Shown: positions 6,477-15,376 of the stretch, one piece after another | Position numbering within the stretch: position 1 is the stretch's first letter | How the letters are laid out: every line of letters begins with the position of its first letter | Origin: CAYNND01 sp964528735 | Lineage (GTDB): Bacteria; Patescibacteriota; Minisyncoccia; Phycocordibacterales; UBA2100 | Assembly (NCBI GenBank): GCA_964528735.1 | Contig: CAZGUV010000011.1 | Coordinates: 1 to 30,359 of the forward strand | Reading direction: 5' to 3' | DNA length: 30,359 nt | Made by a program: the position numbers and the translations under genes | Notes under the pieces: model-generated | Databases searched by the model: none | What the model was told of the DNA's origin: nothing | The model's input: the letters and a program-made list of their open reading frames with translations, nothing else

Positions 6477-9050
6477 ATGGATTCACCACAGGGCATACAG
6501 CGAATGCACATACTATTAGGACTTGTCTGCGTTGTACTCGTCGGTCTTGGTGTTGCGATGATGTGGCATCGAGATACTTTTTCAGAAAAAGTTCCTGAGG
6601 GAGATGTTGTTGAAGTAGATGATCACCCGATAGACATTAAAAGTTTGTTTGCAGATACCGATGCTCCTTTTGAAATCAGTGATACGGTTCGTGCGCCTTT
6701 CTCAATTCACGAACTCAACAACCTTGAGGTCATCGAAAAAGAATTTGGCGTGACTTTTTCGGATGATGATAAAAAGCATCTTGAGGCGCATAAGTTTATC
6801 TTAAAACCGCTCACCGAGAGCTCGCTCATTCCTGTCTCGGTGGGTGAAAACATGCGCGAATATGTTGCGCTCTATGATGCAATCGGTGGTCCGTCCGACA
6901 TAAAGGAGCGCACCGCGGCGAATGCCCCGTTTGTTTCAACTGATGTACTCATGCATCTTTTTTCGACACTTTCTGTTGAACTCCTGAAGGAGACAGAAAA
7001 CCAGTACCTTTTCCCACAGATACAGCAGATGACGGAGACGCTCTATAAAGACGCTGAACTACGAGCGACGAGCACGAGAAATGCAGACGAGCGTGCGCAG
7101 TGGGTGAAAGTGCGTAACTATCTTGCAGTGCCACACGCGTTGCTGAGTACTGCAATCAAGCCACCGAGCGCTGAGGAGTATTGGCAGGGAGATCATAGTG
7201 AGTCATACGAAGAGTATCTCCAGGGTATAAAGCAGAAAGATGCGAGTGCGGGAGGGTACGATGATGTGGTCGCGTTTGTAAAAAACCTCGATCTTGATGA
7301 GGTGAGTGAACGTGCGGTGCTTGCAGATGTTGCTCATGTCTACGACGCTCCGGCAAAAGCGATACCTGCGGTATTTAAAAAGGAATATGACGCACTCGCT
7401 GATCAAGATATCGTGTTTTCAATACCATTTTCTCTGTTTACCGTACGCGGAACATACACCAGTAGTTCGCTCCGTCGTCAGTACTTCCGCGCGGTACAGT
7501 GGTACCAACAGATACCTTTCTTTACACGCTCTCCAGAGCTCAGCACCTACGCGGTCAAGATAGGCGAGCTACTCCAGGCGCATCAGGACGAATTGAAACG
7601 CTATGAGGCAATGAATGAACTCATCATGAACCTTGTCGGTAAGAGTGACGACCTTGATGCGGGTGATTATGCGCATGCGGTGAAGCAGTTGGGTGATGAT
7701 GCGTATGATGAAGCTGCGCGCTCTGCATTTCTCTCTACTGCAAAACCAGCATCACGCATCAAAGGCATGCCAGCATTTTACAGCAGTGTCGGTGTTGTCC
7801 AGATGCGTGACGTGATGGACGCGACACGAGGCATGCGTTTTTTCAGTCAGAAATTTATTCCTGATTCATACTGGACAGGGCGACTCACTCAGGGCGATGA
7901 GGCTCCTGATGTCGATGGTATGAAGCTCCCACGATCGGTCTCGTCGGTGCAGGTCATGACAATACTCGGCTCACAGTATGCCGAATCTCAGCTCTCGACA
8001 CTTCCGTTTTATCTTGAGCACAAAAAGGCAATTGATACACGTATTGATGAACTCAAACGAGAGTCTATCGAGTGGGGACCTGACTATTGGAAGGGTAACC
8101 AAGTTACCGGAATACTTTCGAGCATCGCAACACTCTTTTCATGGTATCAGGATAATAGAGAAAAACTTCCTGCATTTATGCAATCACCATTGTGGGGTAG
8201 TAAAACGCTCATGACTGGTTCAGGCTTCTGGACAGAGATGCGACACACAAACATTTTGTATGCGAAGCAATCGTTCGCTGAAAAGGGTGGCGGAGGTGAT
8301 GATGAAAAGTGCGACACGAGGACAATCCCGCAAGCGGTCTACGGATACGTCGAGCCCAACCCAGAAGTACACAAAAAAATCGCAGAAACCGCAGCTCAAT
8401 TAAGTGATATCTACTCATCTCAATCAATCAAGCTGGTCAATGCAGAAAAGCTCAAGTCGTACATACAGCTTCTTGCGATAGCGCGCGAGTACTCACAGCT
8501 CCAATTACAGGACACACCATTTGTTGAGACAAGTATGAGTAAGAGTGTTCCGCTCGAAAAAGATCCGTCATGTATTCAGACCTATGTAGATCCTAAACTT
8601 TCAGTCATCCGCGATGGGGATGAGCGAGTTATGAATGCAGACAAGGTCTATGTCTCTGCGCTCAGTCGCGCTGAAGAGCTCCGAAGAGTACTCGTTGATC
8701 GGATGATAAGCACACTCCCGTATTCAGTCGAGGGTCCAATCTTGCCGATAAAAGACAAACGAGCAGGAGTCATCGCCGATGTGCATACGAGTGACGAGGG
8801 AATAGTCGAAGAAGGGACTGGTGTACCGTTTCTTATTTTTGTCGCGGTTAAAGATAGTAATGGAGCACGGCTCACGACTGGACTTACCTATAGTCATTAC
8901 GAATTTTTGAGTAAGGATAAGCGCCTCACTGATGAGGAATGGCAATCACGTTTTTACACTGATGAAGGTGGAGATTATCAGATAACCTATAAACCGTACT
9001 CAGCATGGCCAACACTTCCCGTGTGGTATCAAGGACTGCTGGTGCAGTAG
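6477..9050 (+). CDS. DUF3160 family protein, membrane-anchored and extracytoplasmic
   Basis: 857 residues. An N-terminal hydrophobic segment (about residues 10-28, ILLGLVCVVLVGLGVAMMW) anchors or exports it. Family landmarks are FVSTDVLMHLF near residue 150, the SGFWTEMRHTNILYAKQSF block and the YGYVEPNPEVHKKI block; the Trp/Arg/His-rich central core is typical of DUF3160. Function of the family is unknown; members are large exported proteins. The last 46 nt overlap the start of a MEMO-like gene in another frame, so the two are very likely co-translated. It has its own extended -10 promoter and no Shine-Dalgarno site. Confidence 0.85.
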   Translation: MDSPQGIQRMHILLGLVCVVLVGLGVAMMWHRDTFSEKVPEGDVVEVDDHPIDIKSLFADTDAPFEISDTVRAPFSIHELNNLEVIEKEFGVTFSDDDKKHLEAHKFILKPLTESSLIPVSVGENMREYVALYDAIGGPSDIKERTAANAPFVSTDVLMHLFSTLSVELLKETENQYLFPQIQQMTETLYKDAELRATSTRNADERAQWVKVRNYLAVPHALLSTAIKPPSAEEYWQGDHSESYEEYLQGIKQKDASAGGYDDVVAFVKNLDLDEVSERAVLADVAHVYDAPAKAIPAVFKKEYDALADQDIVFSIPFSLFTVRGTYTSSSLRRQYFRAVQWYQQIPFFTRSPELSTYAVKIGELLQAHQDELKRYEAMNELIMNLVGKSDDLDAGDYAHAVKQLGDDAYDEAARSAFLSTAKPASRIKGMPAFYSSVGVVQMRDVMDATRGMRFFSQKFIPDSYWTGRLTQGDEAPDVDGMKLPRSVSSVQVMTILGSQYAESQLSTLPFYLEHKKAIDTRIDELKRESIEWGPDYWKGNQVTGILSSIATLFSWYQDNREKLPAFMQSPLWGSKTLMTGSGFWTEMRHTNILYAKQSFAEKGGGGDDEKCDTRTIPQAVYGYVEPNPEVHKKIAETAAQLSDIYSSQSIKLVNAEKLKSYIQLLAIAREYSQLQLQDTPFVETSMSKSVPLEKDPSCIQTYVDPKLSVIRDGDERVMNADKVYVSALSRAEELRRVLVDRMISTLPYSVEGPILPIKDKRAGVIADVHTSDEGIVEEGTGVPFLIFVAVKDSNGARLTTGLTYSHYEFLSKDKRLTDEEWQSRFYTDEGGDYQITYKPYSAWPTLPVWYQGLLVQ

Positions 9051-9949
9051 CGTGTATCGCTGCGCTCGTACTGCTCTCGATACTGTTTGCACCATCTACA
9101 AAGATGCGCTTCGTGGCGACTGACCCCGCTCTTGATGGTGCGGTAGTGGACGGTATTACCACCGTATCAAGAAAGGGGAAAGTGCTGACGACTCCCGATG
9201 CACGCATAGTCGTCGTCCCACACCACGCGGTTGCGTCAGAAGCGATTGCAGAAGGTATTGCGCGTATTGCACTGACACGCCACAAGGTAGATACGGTCAT
9301 CGTACTTGCACCCGATCATTTTGGTAAATGCCCGACGTTGCTGTGCACTAGCACTGGTCGGTTCTCAACATTTTTTGGTGATGTAGTGATAGATGATATG
9401 CGCGTAGGAAAATTGACCCGTAACAAGCTTGTCACACACTCTTCGCTATTTGCCGGAGAGCACGGCGTATTCACCATAGTACCGTTTATCAAACATTATC
9501 TACCGAAGGCAGCAGTCATCCCGCTTGTGGTTTCTGTGAAAAATACTGAATGGAGTGAGGACCGCATCGATGTTGCTGACCTCCTCGAGCGACTCCTCGA
9601 GGATGAGGCGACTGCGCTCGTGATAAGCACTGACTTTTCGCATTACTTGCCAGTAGCGGAGTCTGAGAGAAAAGATGCGGAGACTCGCCGTGTACTCTGC
9701 AGTCACAAACTTGAAGACATACGGAAGCTCGATAATCCTTCACAAAGTGATTGCCCGTTGTGTTTGTGGGTTGGCATGACGCTCGCAACAGGTGAGCAGA
9801 CACCGCACCCGTTTGTGTTCAGCCATACCAACTCGGCGCGTCTCCTCAAGGATGAAACAGTCGCAGAGACTACCAGTCATTTCGGTATTGTGTTTGCAGA
9901 AAAGCCTGATTTTGCATCGTGCCCTGTGAAAAGTGGTCAACAGCTGTAA
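9005..9949 (+). CDS. MEMO/AmmeMemoRadiSam B family protein with membrane anchor
   Basis: 314 residues. One hydrophobic N-terminal segment (about 12-30) is followed by the MEMO1 fold: VVVPHHAV near 70, LAPDHFG near 100, EHGVFTIVPFIKHYLP near 150 and STDFSHYL near 210. These carry the conserved His/Asp/Cys-type metal or dioxygenase-like site residues of the family. Most homologues are cytoplasmic and sit with a radical SAM partner and an AMMECR1 protein; neither is in this window. The start codon lies 46 nt inside the DUF3160 gene without a Shine-Dalgarno site, which implies coupling. Its pairing with DUF3160 outside the membrane is the main clue to its role. Substrate unknown. Confidence 0.82.
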   Translation: MANTSRVVSRTAGAVACIAALVLLSILFAPSTKMRFVATDPALDGAVVDGITTVSRKGKVLTTPDARIVVVPHHAVASEAIAEGIARIALTRHKVDTVIVLAPDHFGKCPTLLCTSTGRFSTFFGDVVIDDMRVGKLTRNKLVTHSSLFAGEHGVFTIVPFIKHYLPKAAVIPLVVSVKNTEWSEDRIDVADLLERLLEDEATALVISTDFSHYLPVAESERKDAETRRVLCSHKLEDIRKLDNPSQSDCPLCLWVGMTLATGEQTPHPFVFSHTNSARLLKDETVAETTSHFGIVFAEKPDFASCPVKSGQQL

Positions 9950-9956
9950 GAAAAGG

Positions 9957-9965
9957 TGGTATCAT
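9957..9965 (+). promoter_or_regulatory. Extended -10 promoter for the efflux operon
   Basis: TGG then TATCAT at 9960-9965, 9 nt before the ATG at 9975; a transcript would have a leader of only 2-3 nt. Confidence 0.5.
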
Positions 9966-9974
9966 ACGTTAATC

Positions 9975-11813
9975 ATGAGTATGTCTGCCGTCACGGCCTT
10001 TACTAGAGCACTTTTTGGACCACTACTTACATTTCTTAAACGGAGAAGTAAAAAGCAGTTTTTTGTTACTATACTCGTACTCGGACTTTCATGGTACGGC
10101 TACGGGTACTTTTTTGGCTCTGAGGAAACAGAAACTCGATATGTACTCGGGACAGTTGAAAAAAGAACCATCGTTTCATCGGTATCAGCATCAGGACAAA
10201 TATCTTCTTCAAATCAGCTCGATGTAAAGTCAAAAGCGTCAGGTGAAATACTTTCTTTACGTGTTGAGCCAGGAGACACGGTCCGCGCTGGTCAGGTCAT
10301 CGCAGTTCTTGATTCGACTGATGCACAAAAGTCGGTCCGAGACGCACTCGCAAACCTCGAAAGTGCAAAGATTTCTCTCGCAAAGATTCAGAAGCCAGCA
10401 TCGGCGCTCACCTTAACTCAAGCTGAAAATTCGCTCATCAATGCCGAAGACTCGCTCGCAAAGACATACACCGATAGTCGGACCCATGTCACCAATATTT
10501 TCCTCGATCTTCCGTCAGCGGTGACAGGACTTGAAAGTATTCTCATCGGGACTGATATTTTCACATCGCAGTGGAATATGGACTACTACAAGAGCTCGGT
10601 TGAGTCCTATGACAACCGTATTGGTGGTTTTCGTGATGTTGCCTACAGTGATTTTCTTGCAGCAAAAAAGTCGTACGATGTTGCATTTGCTAAGTATCAA
10701 ACATTTCCAATTTCTCCATCAAATGCAGAGATTGAGGAAATGCTTGCCATCGCATACACAGCGGTTGAGTCAGCACAGAAGGCTACACGAAGTGCTAACG
10801 CGCTCATCACGCTCTACCAAGACATAATAAAGAGTAAAAATCAGACGCCTATCAGTGCATCAAATACTGCGCTTACAAACTTGAATAGCTACACAGGAAA
10901 GCTGAACTCACACTTCTCGAATCTTGTTTCAGACGGCAATGCGCTCAAGCAGTACAAACAGACGATCGCAGAGCGAAAGCAAAACATCGAAGATATAAAA
11001 TCAGGAGCAGACGAGCTCGATATCCAGAGTGCACGGCTATCAATCACAAAGGCAGAAAATGCATTACTTGATGCTCGTAACAATCTTGCTGACTATACTA
11101 TTGTCGCACCGTTTGATGGCACTGTCTCGTCAGTACCTGTAAAGAAGCGGGAGACTGTCGGTGGAAGCAGTGTTATTGCGACCATCGTCTCGCCAGAGCA
11201 AATCGCTGAGCTCTCACTGAACGAAGTTGATGCTGCGAAAATAAAAGTAGGAGACAAGACGACACTCACCTTTGATGCAATCGAAGAGTTGAGTTTGACT
11301 GGTAAAGTCGCGCATGTTGATCCAGTCGGCGAGGTCAATCAGGGTGTCGTGTCATACACTATTCAAATTCATTTTGACACGCAAGATGAGCGCGTGAAGC
11401 CGGGCATGACAGTAAATGCAGCAATCATCACTGCAATCCGTCCTGACGTGCTCTCTGTATCAGCTGGAGCAATCAAAAATCAAGCAGGTCGTATCACCGT
11501 TCAAGCGTTTAATCCTCCGTATGTAGCTGAAAAGAAAGAGGATGATGCTGCTGAAAGTACTACAGCATCAGCGAGTGAAGGTATTGTGACTGAGCAAGCT
11601 CCTGAGTCGATCACAGTCACTATCGGTATATCTGATGACACCTATACAGAAATCCTCTCAGGTCTGACTGAGGGTCAACAGATTATAGAGCGCACCATCA
11701 CTCAAAAAGCGACCACTGCTACCACAAGCGCGCCGTCTCTCTTTGGCGGCCCTCCTGGGGGGAATCGTGGCGGTCAAACAAATACTCGTACTGGAGGGGC
11801 TCAAAATCGCTAA
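9975..11813 (+). CDS. MacA/HlyD-type efflux adaptor protein
   Basis: 612 residues from the ATG at 9975; an in-frame GTG at 9933 overlaps the previous gene and is less likely. One transmembrane segment near residues 25-45 is followed by the first lipoyl half-motif (VKSKASGEILSLRVEPGDTV), a long helical hairpin of about 250 residues, the second half-motif (APFDGTVSSVPVKKRETV), then beta-barrel and membrane-proximal domains. The C-terminus is Gly/Arg/Pro/Thr-rich and disordered. This is the MacA-like adaptor of the MacB ABC system that follows 2 nt downstream. The helical hairpin is longer than in typical MacA (about 370 residues overall), although no outer membrane partner is present. Substrate unknown. 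Confidence 0.88.
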   Translation: MSMSAVTAFTRALFGPLLTFLKRRSKKQFFVTILVLGLSWYGYGYFFGSEETETRYVLGTVEKRTIVSSVSASGQISSSNQLDVKSKASGEILSLRVEPGDTVRAGQVIAVLDSTDAQKSVRDALANLESAKISLAKIQKPASALTLTQAENSLINAEDSLAKTYTDSRTHVTNIFLDLPSAVTGLESILIGTDIFTSQWNMDYYKSSVESYDNRIGGFRDVAYSDFLAAKKSYDVAFAKYQTFPISPSNAEIEEMLAIAYTAVESAQKATRSANALITLYQDIIKSKNQTPISASNTALTNLNSYTGKLNSHFSNLVSDGNALKQYKQTIAERKQNIEDIKSGADELDIQSARLSITKAENALLDARNNLADYTIVAPFDGTVSSVPVKKRETVGGSSVIATIVSPEQIAELSLNEVDAAKIKVGDKTTLTFDAIEELSLTGKVAHVDPVGEVNQGVVSYTIQIHFDTQDERVKPGMTVNAAIITAIRPDVLSVSAGAIKNQAGRITVQAFNPPYVAEKKEDDAAESTTASASEGIVTEQAPESITVTIGISDDTYTEILSGLTEGQQIIERTITQKATTATTSAPSLFGGPPGGNRGGQTNTRTGGAQNR

Positions 11814-11815
11814 AC

Positions 11816-12529
11816 ATGATTACCGTACGCGACATAACAAAAACGTATGGCTCAGGAGATACAGAGTTTCAGGCGCTCAAAGGTGTTTCGTTTACCATAG
11901 AAGAAGGGGAATTTGTGGCAATTATGGGCCCATCAGGCTCGGGTAAATCCACCCTCATGCATATTCTCGGGTGTCTCGACACGCCGTCATCAGGTCAGTA
12001 CGTGCTCGACAAGCATGATGTATCGAAAATGACCGACGACCAATTGGCGCTCATTCGAAAAGATAAAATCGGTTTTGTATTTCAGGCGTTCAACTTGTTA
12101 CCGCGCACAACTGTGCTGCGCAACGTTATGTTGCCACTTATCTACGCAGGTGTCTCAACTGAGGCTCGAGAAAAAAAGGCTCGCACTGCACTCCTCGCTG
12201 CGGGGCTCGCAGAGACACACCACTTTCATAAATCAAATGAGCTCTCCGGAGGGCAGATTCAGCGTGTTGCGATTGCACGTGCACTCGTGAACGACCCGTC
12301 ACTCATCTTGGCTGACGAACCGACGGGAAATCTCGATACGCGTACTGGTGAAATTGTGCTCGGGACATTTCAAAAATTACACGAAGAGCAGGGGAGAACT
12401 ATCGTCCTTATCACACACGAACCTGATGTAGCAGAGCACGCAGAGCGCATCATCATGCTTCGTGATGGTGTCATAGTTTCAGATACAAAAACTCCAAACC
12501 GTAAAAAAGCACACCATGAACATCGCTGA
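11816..12529 (+). CDS. MacB/LolD-type ABC transporter ATP-binding protein
   Basis: 237 residues. Walker A is GPSGSGKST, the Q-loop region VFQAFNLLPR, the signature LSGGQIQRVAIARAL, Walker B LILADEPTGNLD, and the switch His lies in LITHEPDVA. LADEPTGNLD is characteristic of the MacB/LolD/FtsE group. It starts 2 nt after the adaptor and overlaps the permease start by 14 nt, so one operon is clear. The C-terminal tail is basic. Confidence 0.93.
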   Translation: MITVRDITKTYGSGDTEFQALKGVSFTIEEGEFVAIMGPSGSGKSTLMHILGCLDTPSSGQYVLDKHDVSKMTDDQLALIRKDKIGFVFQAFNLLPRTTVLRNVMLPLIYAGVSTEAREKKARTALLAAGLAETHHFHKSNELSGGQIQRVAIARALVNDPSLILADEPTGNLDTRTGEIVLGTFQKLHEEQGRTIVLITHEPDVAEHAERIIMLRDGVIVSDTKTPNRKKAHHEHR

Positions 12530-13742
12530 TACATTACAGGAGACATACACAGCACTTTCGGCAAACAAGGTGCGCTCAGGACTCACGGTCTTAGGTATCG
12601 TGATTGGTATCGCTTCGGTTATCGCGATGGTCTCGATAGGGCAAGGCGCACAGACATCAATCCAGTCAAACATTCAGTCGCTCGGGTCAAACTTAGTCCA
12701 GGTCAATCCAGGTAACCAGCGTGGACCTGGTGGCTTTGGTGTAGCTGGTGGTCGTGGGACTTCTAAAACACTCACGTACGACGATGCAAAGGCAATCCAA
12801 AGTTCTGTATCGGGTATCAATGCACTTTCTCCCGAACTTTCCGGTCGTTACCAAATCACTGCAAAAGGAACAAACACAAATACGAGTGTAGTCGGAGTCG
12901 CGCCTGACTATCTTGTGGTGAGAAATGTCCAGCTCGAGTCAGGTCTTTTTGTGGGCGAGGTGCACTTGAGTTCTGCAGCGAAAGTAGCAATCCTAGGCCC
13001 AACGGCGCGGGATGATCTCTTTGGTGAAGGTGCAAACCCGATCGGCCAATCAATACGCATCAACAAGCTTGAATTTAAAGTGATTGGTGTGACTGTCGCG
13101 AAAGGGGGTTCAGGATTTTCTAACCCTGATGACATCATCTATATACCACTGACGAGTGCGCAACGGTACCTTGCAGGAGGAAGACATGTTTCATCGATTG
13201 GTATTCAAGCAGAAAGTTCAGAAGCGATGGCAACAGTTCAAGAGGACGTGACCCAGCTTTTGAACAAACGACATCGCATTGAGGATGATGCTGAACCAGA
13301 CTTTTCTGTTATGAACCAAAACGATTTGCTCTCGACTATGTCGAGCATTACACAAACATTTACGATACTCCTCGCTGCTATTGCTGGCATTTCGCTGGTC
13401 GTTGGTGGTATTGGCATTATGAACATGATGTTGACCACGGTGACGGAGCGAACACGTGAAATCGGGCTTCGTAAAGCGATTGGTGCAACAAAGGCAGATA
13501 TCTCGCGACAATTTCTCGCCGAGGCGATAGCACTTACGCTCCTAGGAGGAGGTTTTGGTGTTGCTCTTGGTGCCTGTATCGCGTATGGGCTGACAGCGTC
13601 AGGAGTCTTGCAAACGACGATATCACTCAATTCAATTGGGCTTGCGTTCGGAGTCTCTGCGAGTATTGGTGTGTTGTTTGGTTGGTATCCTGCACGCCGT
13701 GCGGCGAACTTGAATCCAATCGAAGCACTGCGATATGAGTAA
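12516..13742 (+). CDS. MacB-type ABC transporter permease
   Basis: 408 residues. N-terminal transmembrane helix (VRSGLTVLGIVIGIASVIAMVSIG), a large periplasmic MacB_PCD domain (residues about 45-270), then three C-terminal helices of the FtsX domain including GGIGIMNMMLTTVTERTREIGLRKAIGA and the ending GWYPARRAANLNPIEALRYE. This is the classic MacB permease of mechanotransmission ABC systems; with the ATPase and adaptor it should export a peptide, lipid or small toxic compound. The start is inside the ATPase gene (14-nt overlap). Confidence 0.93.
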   Translation: MNIADTLQETYTALSANKVRSGLTVLGIVIGIASVIAMVSIGQGAQTSIQSNIQSLGSNLVQVNPGNQRGPGGFGVAGGRGTSKTLTYDDAKAIQSSVSGINALSPELSGRYQITAKGTNTNTSVVGVAPDYLVVRNVQLESGLFVGEVHLSSAAKVAILGPTARDDLFGEGANPIGQSIRINKLEFKVIGVTVAKGGSGFSNPDDIIYIPLTSAQRYLAGGRHVSSIGIQAESSEAMATVQEDVTQLLNKRHRIEDDAEPDFSVMNQNDLLSTMSSITQTFTILLAAIAGISLVVGGIGIMNMMLTTVTERTREIGLRKAIGATKADISRQFLAEAIALTLLGGGFGVALGACIAYGLTASGVLQTTISLNSIGLAFGVSASIGVLFGWYPARRAANLNPIEALRYE

Positions 13743-13759
13743 TGTTTTACTACTATAAA

Positions 13760-13765
13760 TAAAAT
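13760..13765 (+). promoter_or_regulatory. Possible -10, leaderless start
   Basis: TAAAAT lies 6 nt before the ATG at 13772 in a very A/T-rich gap; TATAAA a little upstream is an alternative. Confidence 0.4.
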
Positions 13766-13771
13766 ATATAT

Positions 13772-14242
13772 ATGAAAAACACATTTATGCAAAAAGAAGT
13801 TATCGGCGCACTCGTAGCAGCGCTCATCCTCGGAGGTGGGGTTGGATACTATGGTGCAACAAAAATGGGAGGCGTGTCTCCAGAGAGTGCTCGTGGTGCT
13901 CAGTGGGGCAATCGTGAAGGTGGTCCGCGGGGTCCAGGCATGATGCGAGGTGGTCCTGGTGCTCGAGGTGCGGGCTTTGCGTCAGGCGAGGTGATTGCAC
14001 AAGATGATATGAGTATCACCGTCAAAGCACCAGATGGAAGCACAAAGATTATTCTCGTGACCGAAAGCACTGAAGTGATGAACGCCACAAAAGGGACCGT
14101 GCAAGATGTCGAGGTTGGTAAAAATGTAATGGTCAACGGTACGCCAAACCAAGACGGTAGCGTCACCGCACAGTCAGTGAATATCAGACCTGCAGGTATG
14201 GGATTCCCAGGGCGTGGCGGTGAGCGATCACCTCAGCAGTAA
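13772..14242 (+). CDS. DUF5666-like exported protein
   Basis: 156 residues. N-terminal hydrophobic segment (VIGALVAALILGGGVGYYGA), a Gly/Arg/Pro-rich linker, then one DUF5666-like beta domain (SGEVIAQDDMSITVKAPDGS, IILVTESTEVMNATKGTVQD, VEVGKNVMVNGTPNQDGSV). DUF5666 domains are small beta folds of unknown function, often in extracytoplasmic proteins. It lies between the efflux operon and a YHYH protein; 6 nt separate it from the latter, so these two are co-transcribed. A second DUF5666-type protein occurs at 23597. Confidence 0.75.
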   Translation: MKNTFMQKEVIGALVAALILGGGVGYYGATKMGGVSPESARGAQWGNREGGPRGPGMMRGGPGARGAGFASGEVIAQDDMSITVKAPDGSTKIILVTESTEVMNATKGTVQDVEVGKNVMVNGTPNQDGSVTAQSVNIRPAGMGFPGRGGERSPQQ

Positions 14243-14248
14243 ACCTCT

Positions 14249-15361
14249 ATGAAGCGCGGCCACTTTATAATCCTGCTCCTGCTCATTCTGCTCTCAGGGT
14301 ATGTAGTCTATGCAGCGACAGTGCCAGCTACAAAACAGGTACCGCTCACTGCACAACAAGTTTCTGCTAAAGCAGATAATAGTTTCGCAGACGGTATTGT
14401 GCCGCTTGGTGACAATCGTTATACAACAACAGCACCGCGAAAGGGATATATCTATCTTTGTAACCCAAGAAAAGAAAATGGTGGAGCCTTTGCGGATGGT
14501 CCGTGGATTACAGGGAAGACATGGAGCTACTTAAAAAAGGCTACGGTAGAGGGATCAGTGTCATGGCCTACCGCAACGTTCAAAAATACCGTAACGGGTG
14601 CGACTCGTACACTCATGGGTAATGGATTGCCAACAAATCATGCGACAGGAGTATTTCCTATCGCGCGAAATTCAGTAGCAGGAACGTATGACAAAAATCC
14701 AAATTCGATTCGTTCGCAAACGCTGAAAGAACTTGTTTCAGCAAATCCTGTGTATTCAAATACACCATACTGTATGGGCGGTGAAGTGGGCGTCATGCTC
14801 AACGGTGTTCCGCTTTTTAACGGTTTTGATGCAACTTTGCGCGATGCGATGGCACACGAGGTTCAAGACAAGTGCGGTGGTCATCCACAAGTGTCAGGCC
14901 AGTATCATTATCACGGCATGAGCCCGTGTCTCACAGATATTGGCGTGGAGACAATTGTGGGGTATGCGCTCGATGGATTTCCAATTACCGGTCCAAAAGT
15001 TTCTGACAAAAAATTTCTTTCGACTGATGACCTCGATGAATGTCACGGGATCACCAGCCCAATAAAAGTTGGTACGAAAAAGGTGACTATGTATCACTAT
15101 GTACTGACGCGAGACTTTCCGTACTCTGTGAGTTGTTTTCGCGGAAAGCCGAGCAGGGTAGGACCACGCACAACAGAGGCACCAAAGACTCAAGAGCAGC
15201 CCCCGAGACCTCAAAAAGGTCCACCTGACGAGGCGATTACTGTGTGCAAAGGTAAGAGTGAATACAGCTCCTGTACCGTACGAACGCCACAAGGCACACT
15301 TCCTGGTGCGTGCATTGATGTTCCTGAGGGTGTACGAGCGTGTGTCCCTGCACTCGAGTAG
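14249..15361 (+). CDS. YHYH domain-containing exported protein
   Basis: 370 residues. N-terminal signal segment (FIILLLLILLSGYVVYAATV). The central part holds the YHYH domain: HPQVSGQYHYHGMSPCL, then GVETIVGYALDGFPITGP, LDECHGITSPIKVG and MYHYVLTRDFPYSVSCF. Cysteines around the His cluster suggest a disulfide- or metal-stabilised extracellular domain. The C-terminal 80 residues contain a Pro/Thr/Gln-rich linker and a small Cys-containing tail. Function of YHYH proteins is not established. It follows the DUF5666 gene after 6 nt. Confidence 0.85.
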   Translation: MKRGHFIILLLLILLSGYVVYAATVPATKQVPLTAQQVSAKADNSFADGIVPLGDNRYTTTAPRKGYIYLCNPRKENGGAFADGPWITGKTWSYLKKATVEGSVSWPTATFKNTVTGATRTLMGNGLPTNHATGVFPIARNSVAGTYDKNPNSIRSQTLKELVSANPVYSNTPYCMGGEVGVMLNGVPLFNGFDATLRDAMAHEVQDKCGGHPQVSGQYHYHGMSPCLTDIGVETIVGYALDGFPITGPKVSDKKFLSTDDLDECHGITSPIKVGTKKVTMYHYVLTRDFPYSVSCFRGKPSRVGPRTTEAPKTQEQPPRPQKGPPDEAITVCKGKSEYSSCTVRTPQGTLPGACIDVPEGVRACVPALE

Positions 15362-15370
15362 TGATACACT
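15362..15370 (+). promoter_or_regulatory. Extended -10 promoter, leaderless start
   Basis: TGA then TACACT at 15365-15370, exactly 6 nt before the ATG at 15377. It overlaps the stop codon of the YHYH gene (15359-15361) by nothing but starts directly after it. Confidence 0.75.
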
Positions 15371-15376
15371 AGTCTC

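Noticed and set aside
13238..13792. Minus-strand ORF of 184 codons
   Set aside because: Antisense to the MacB permease; no family features.
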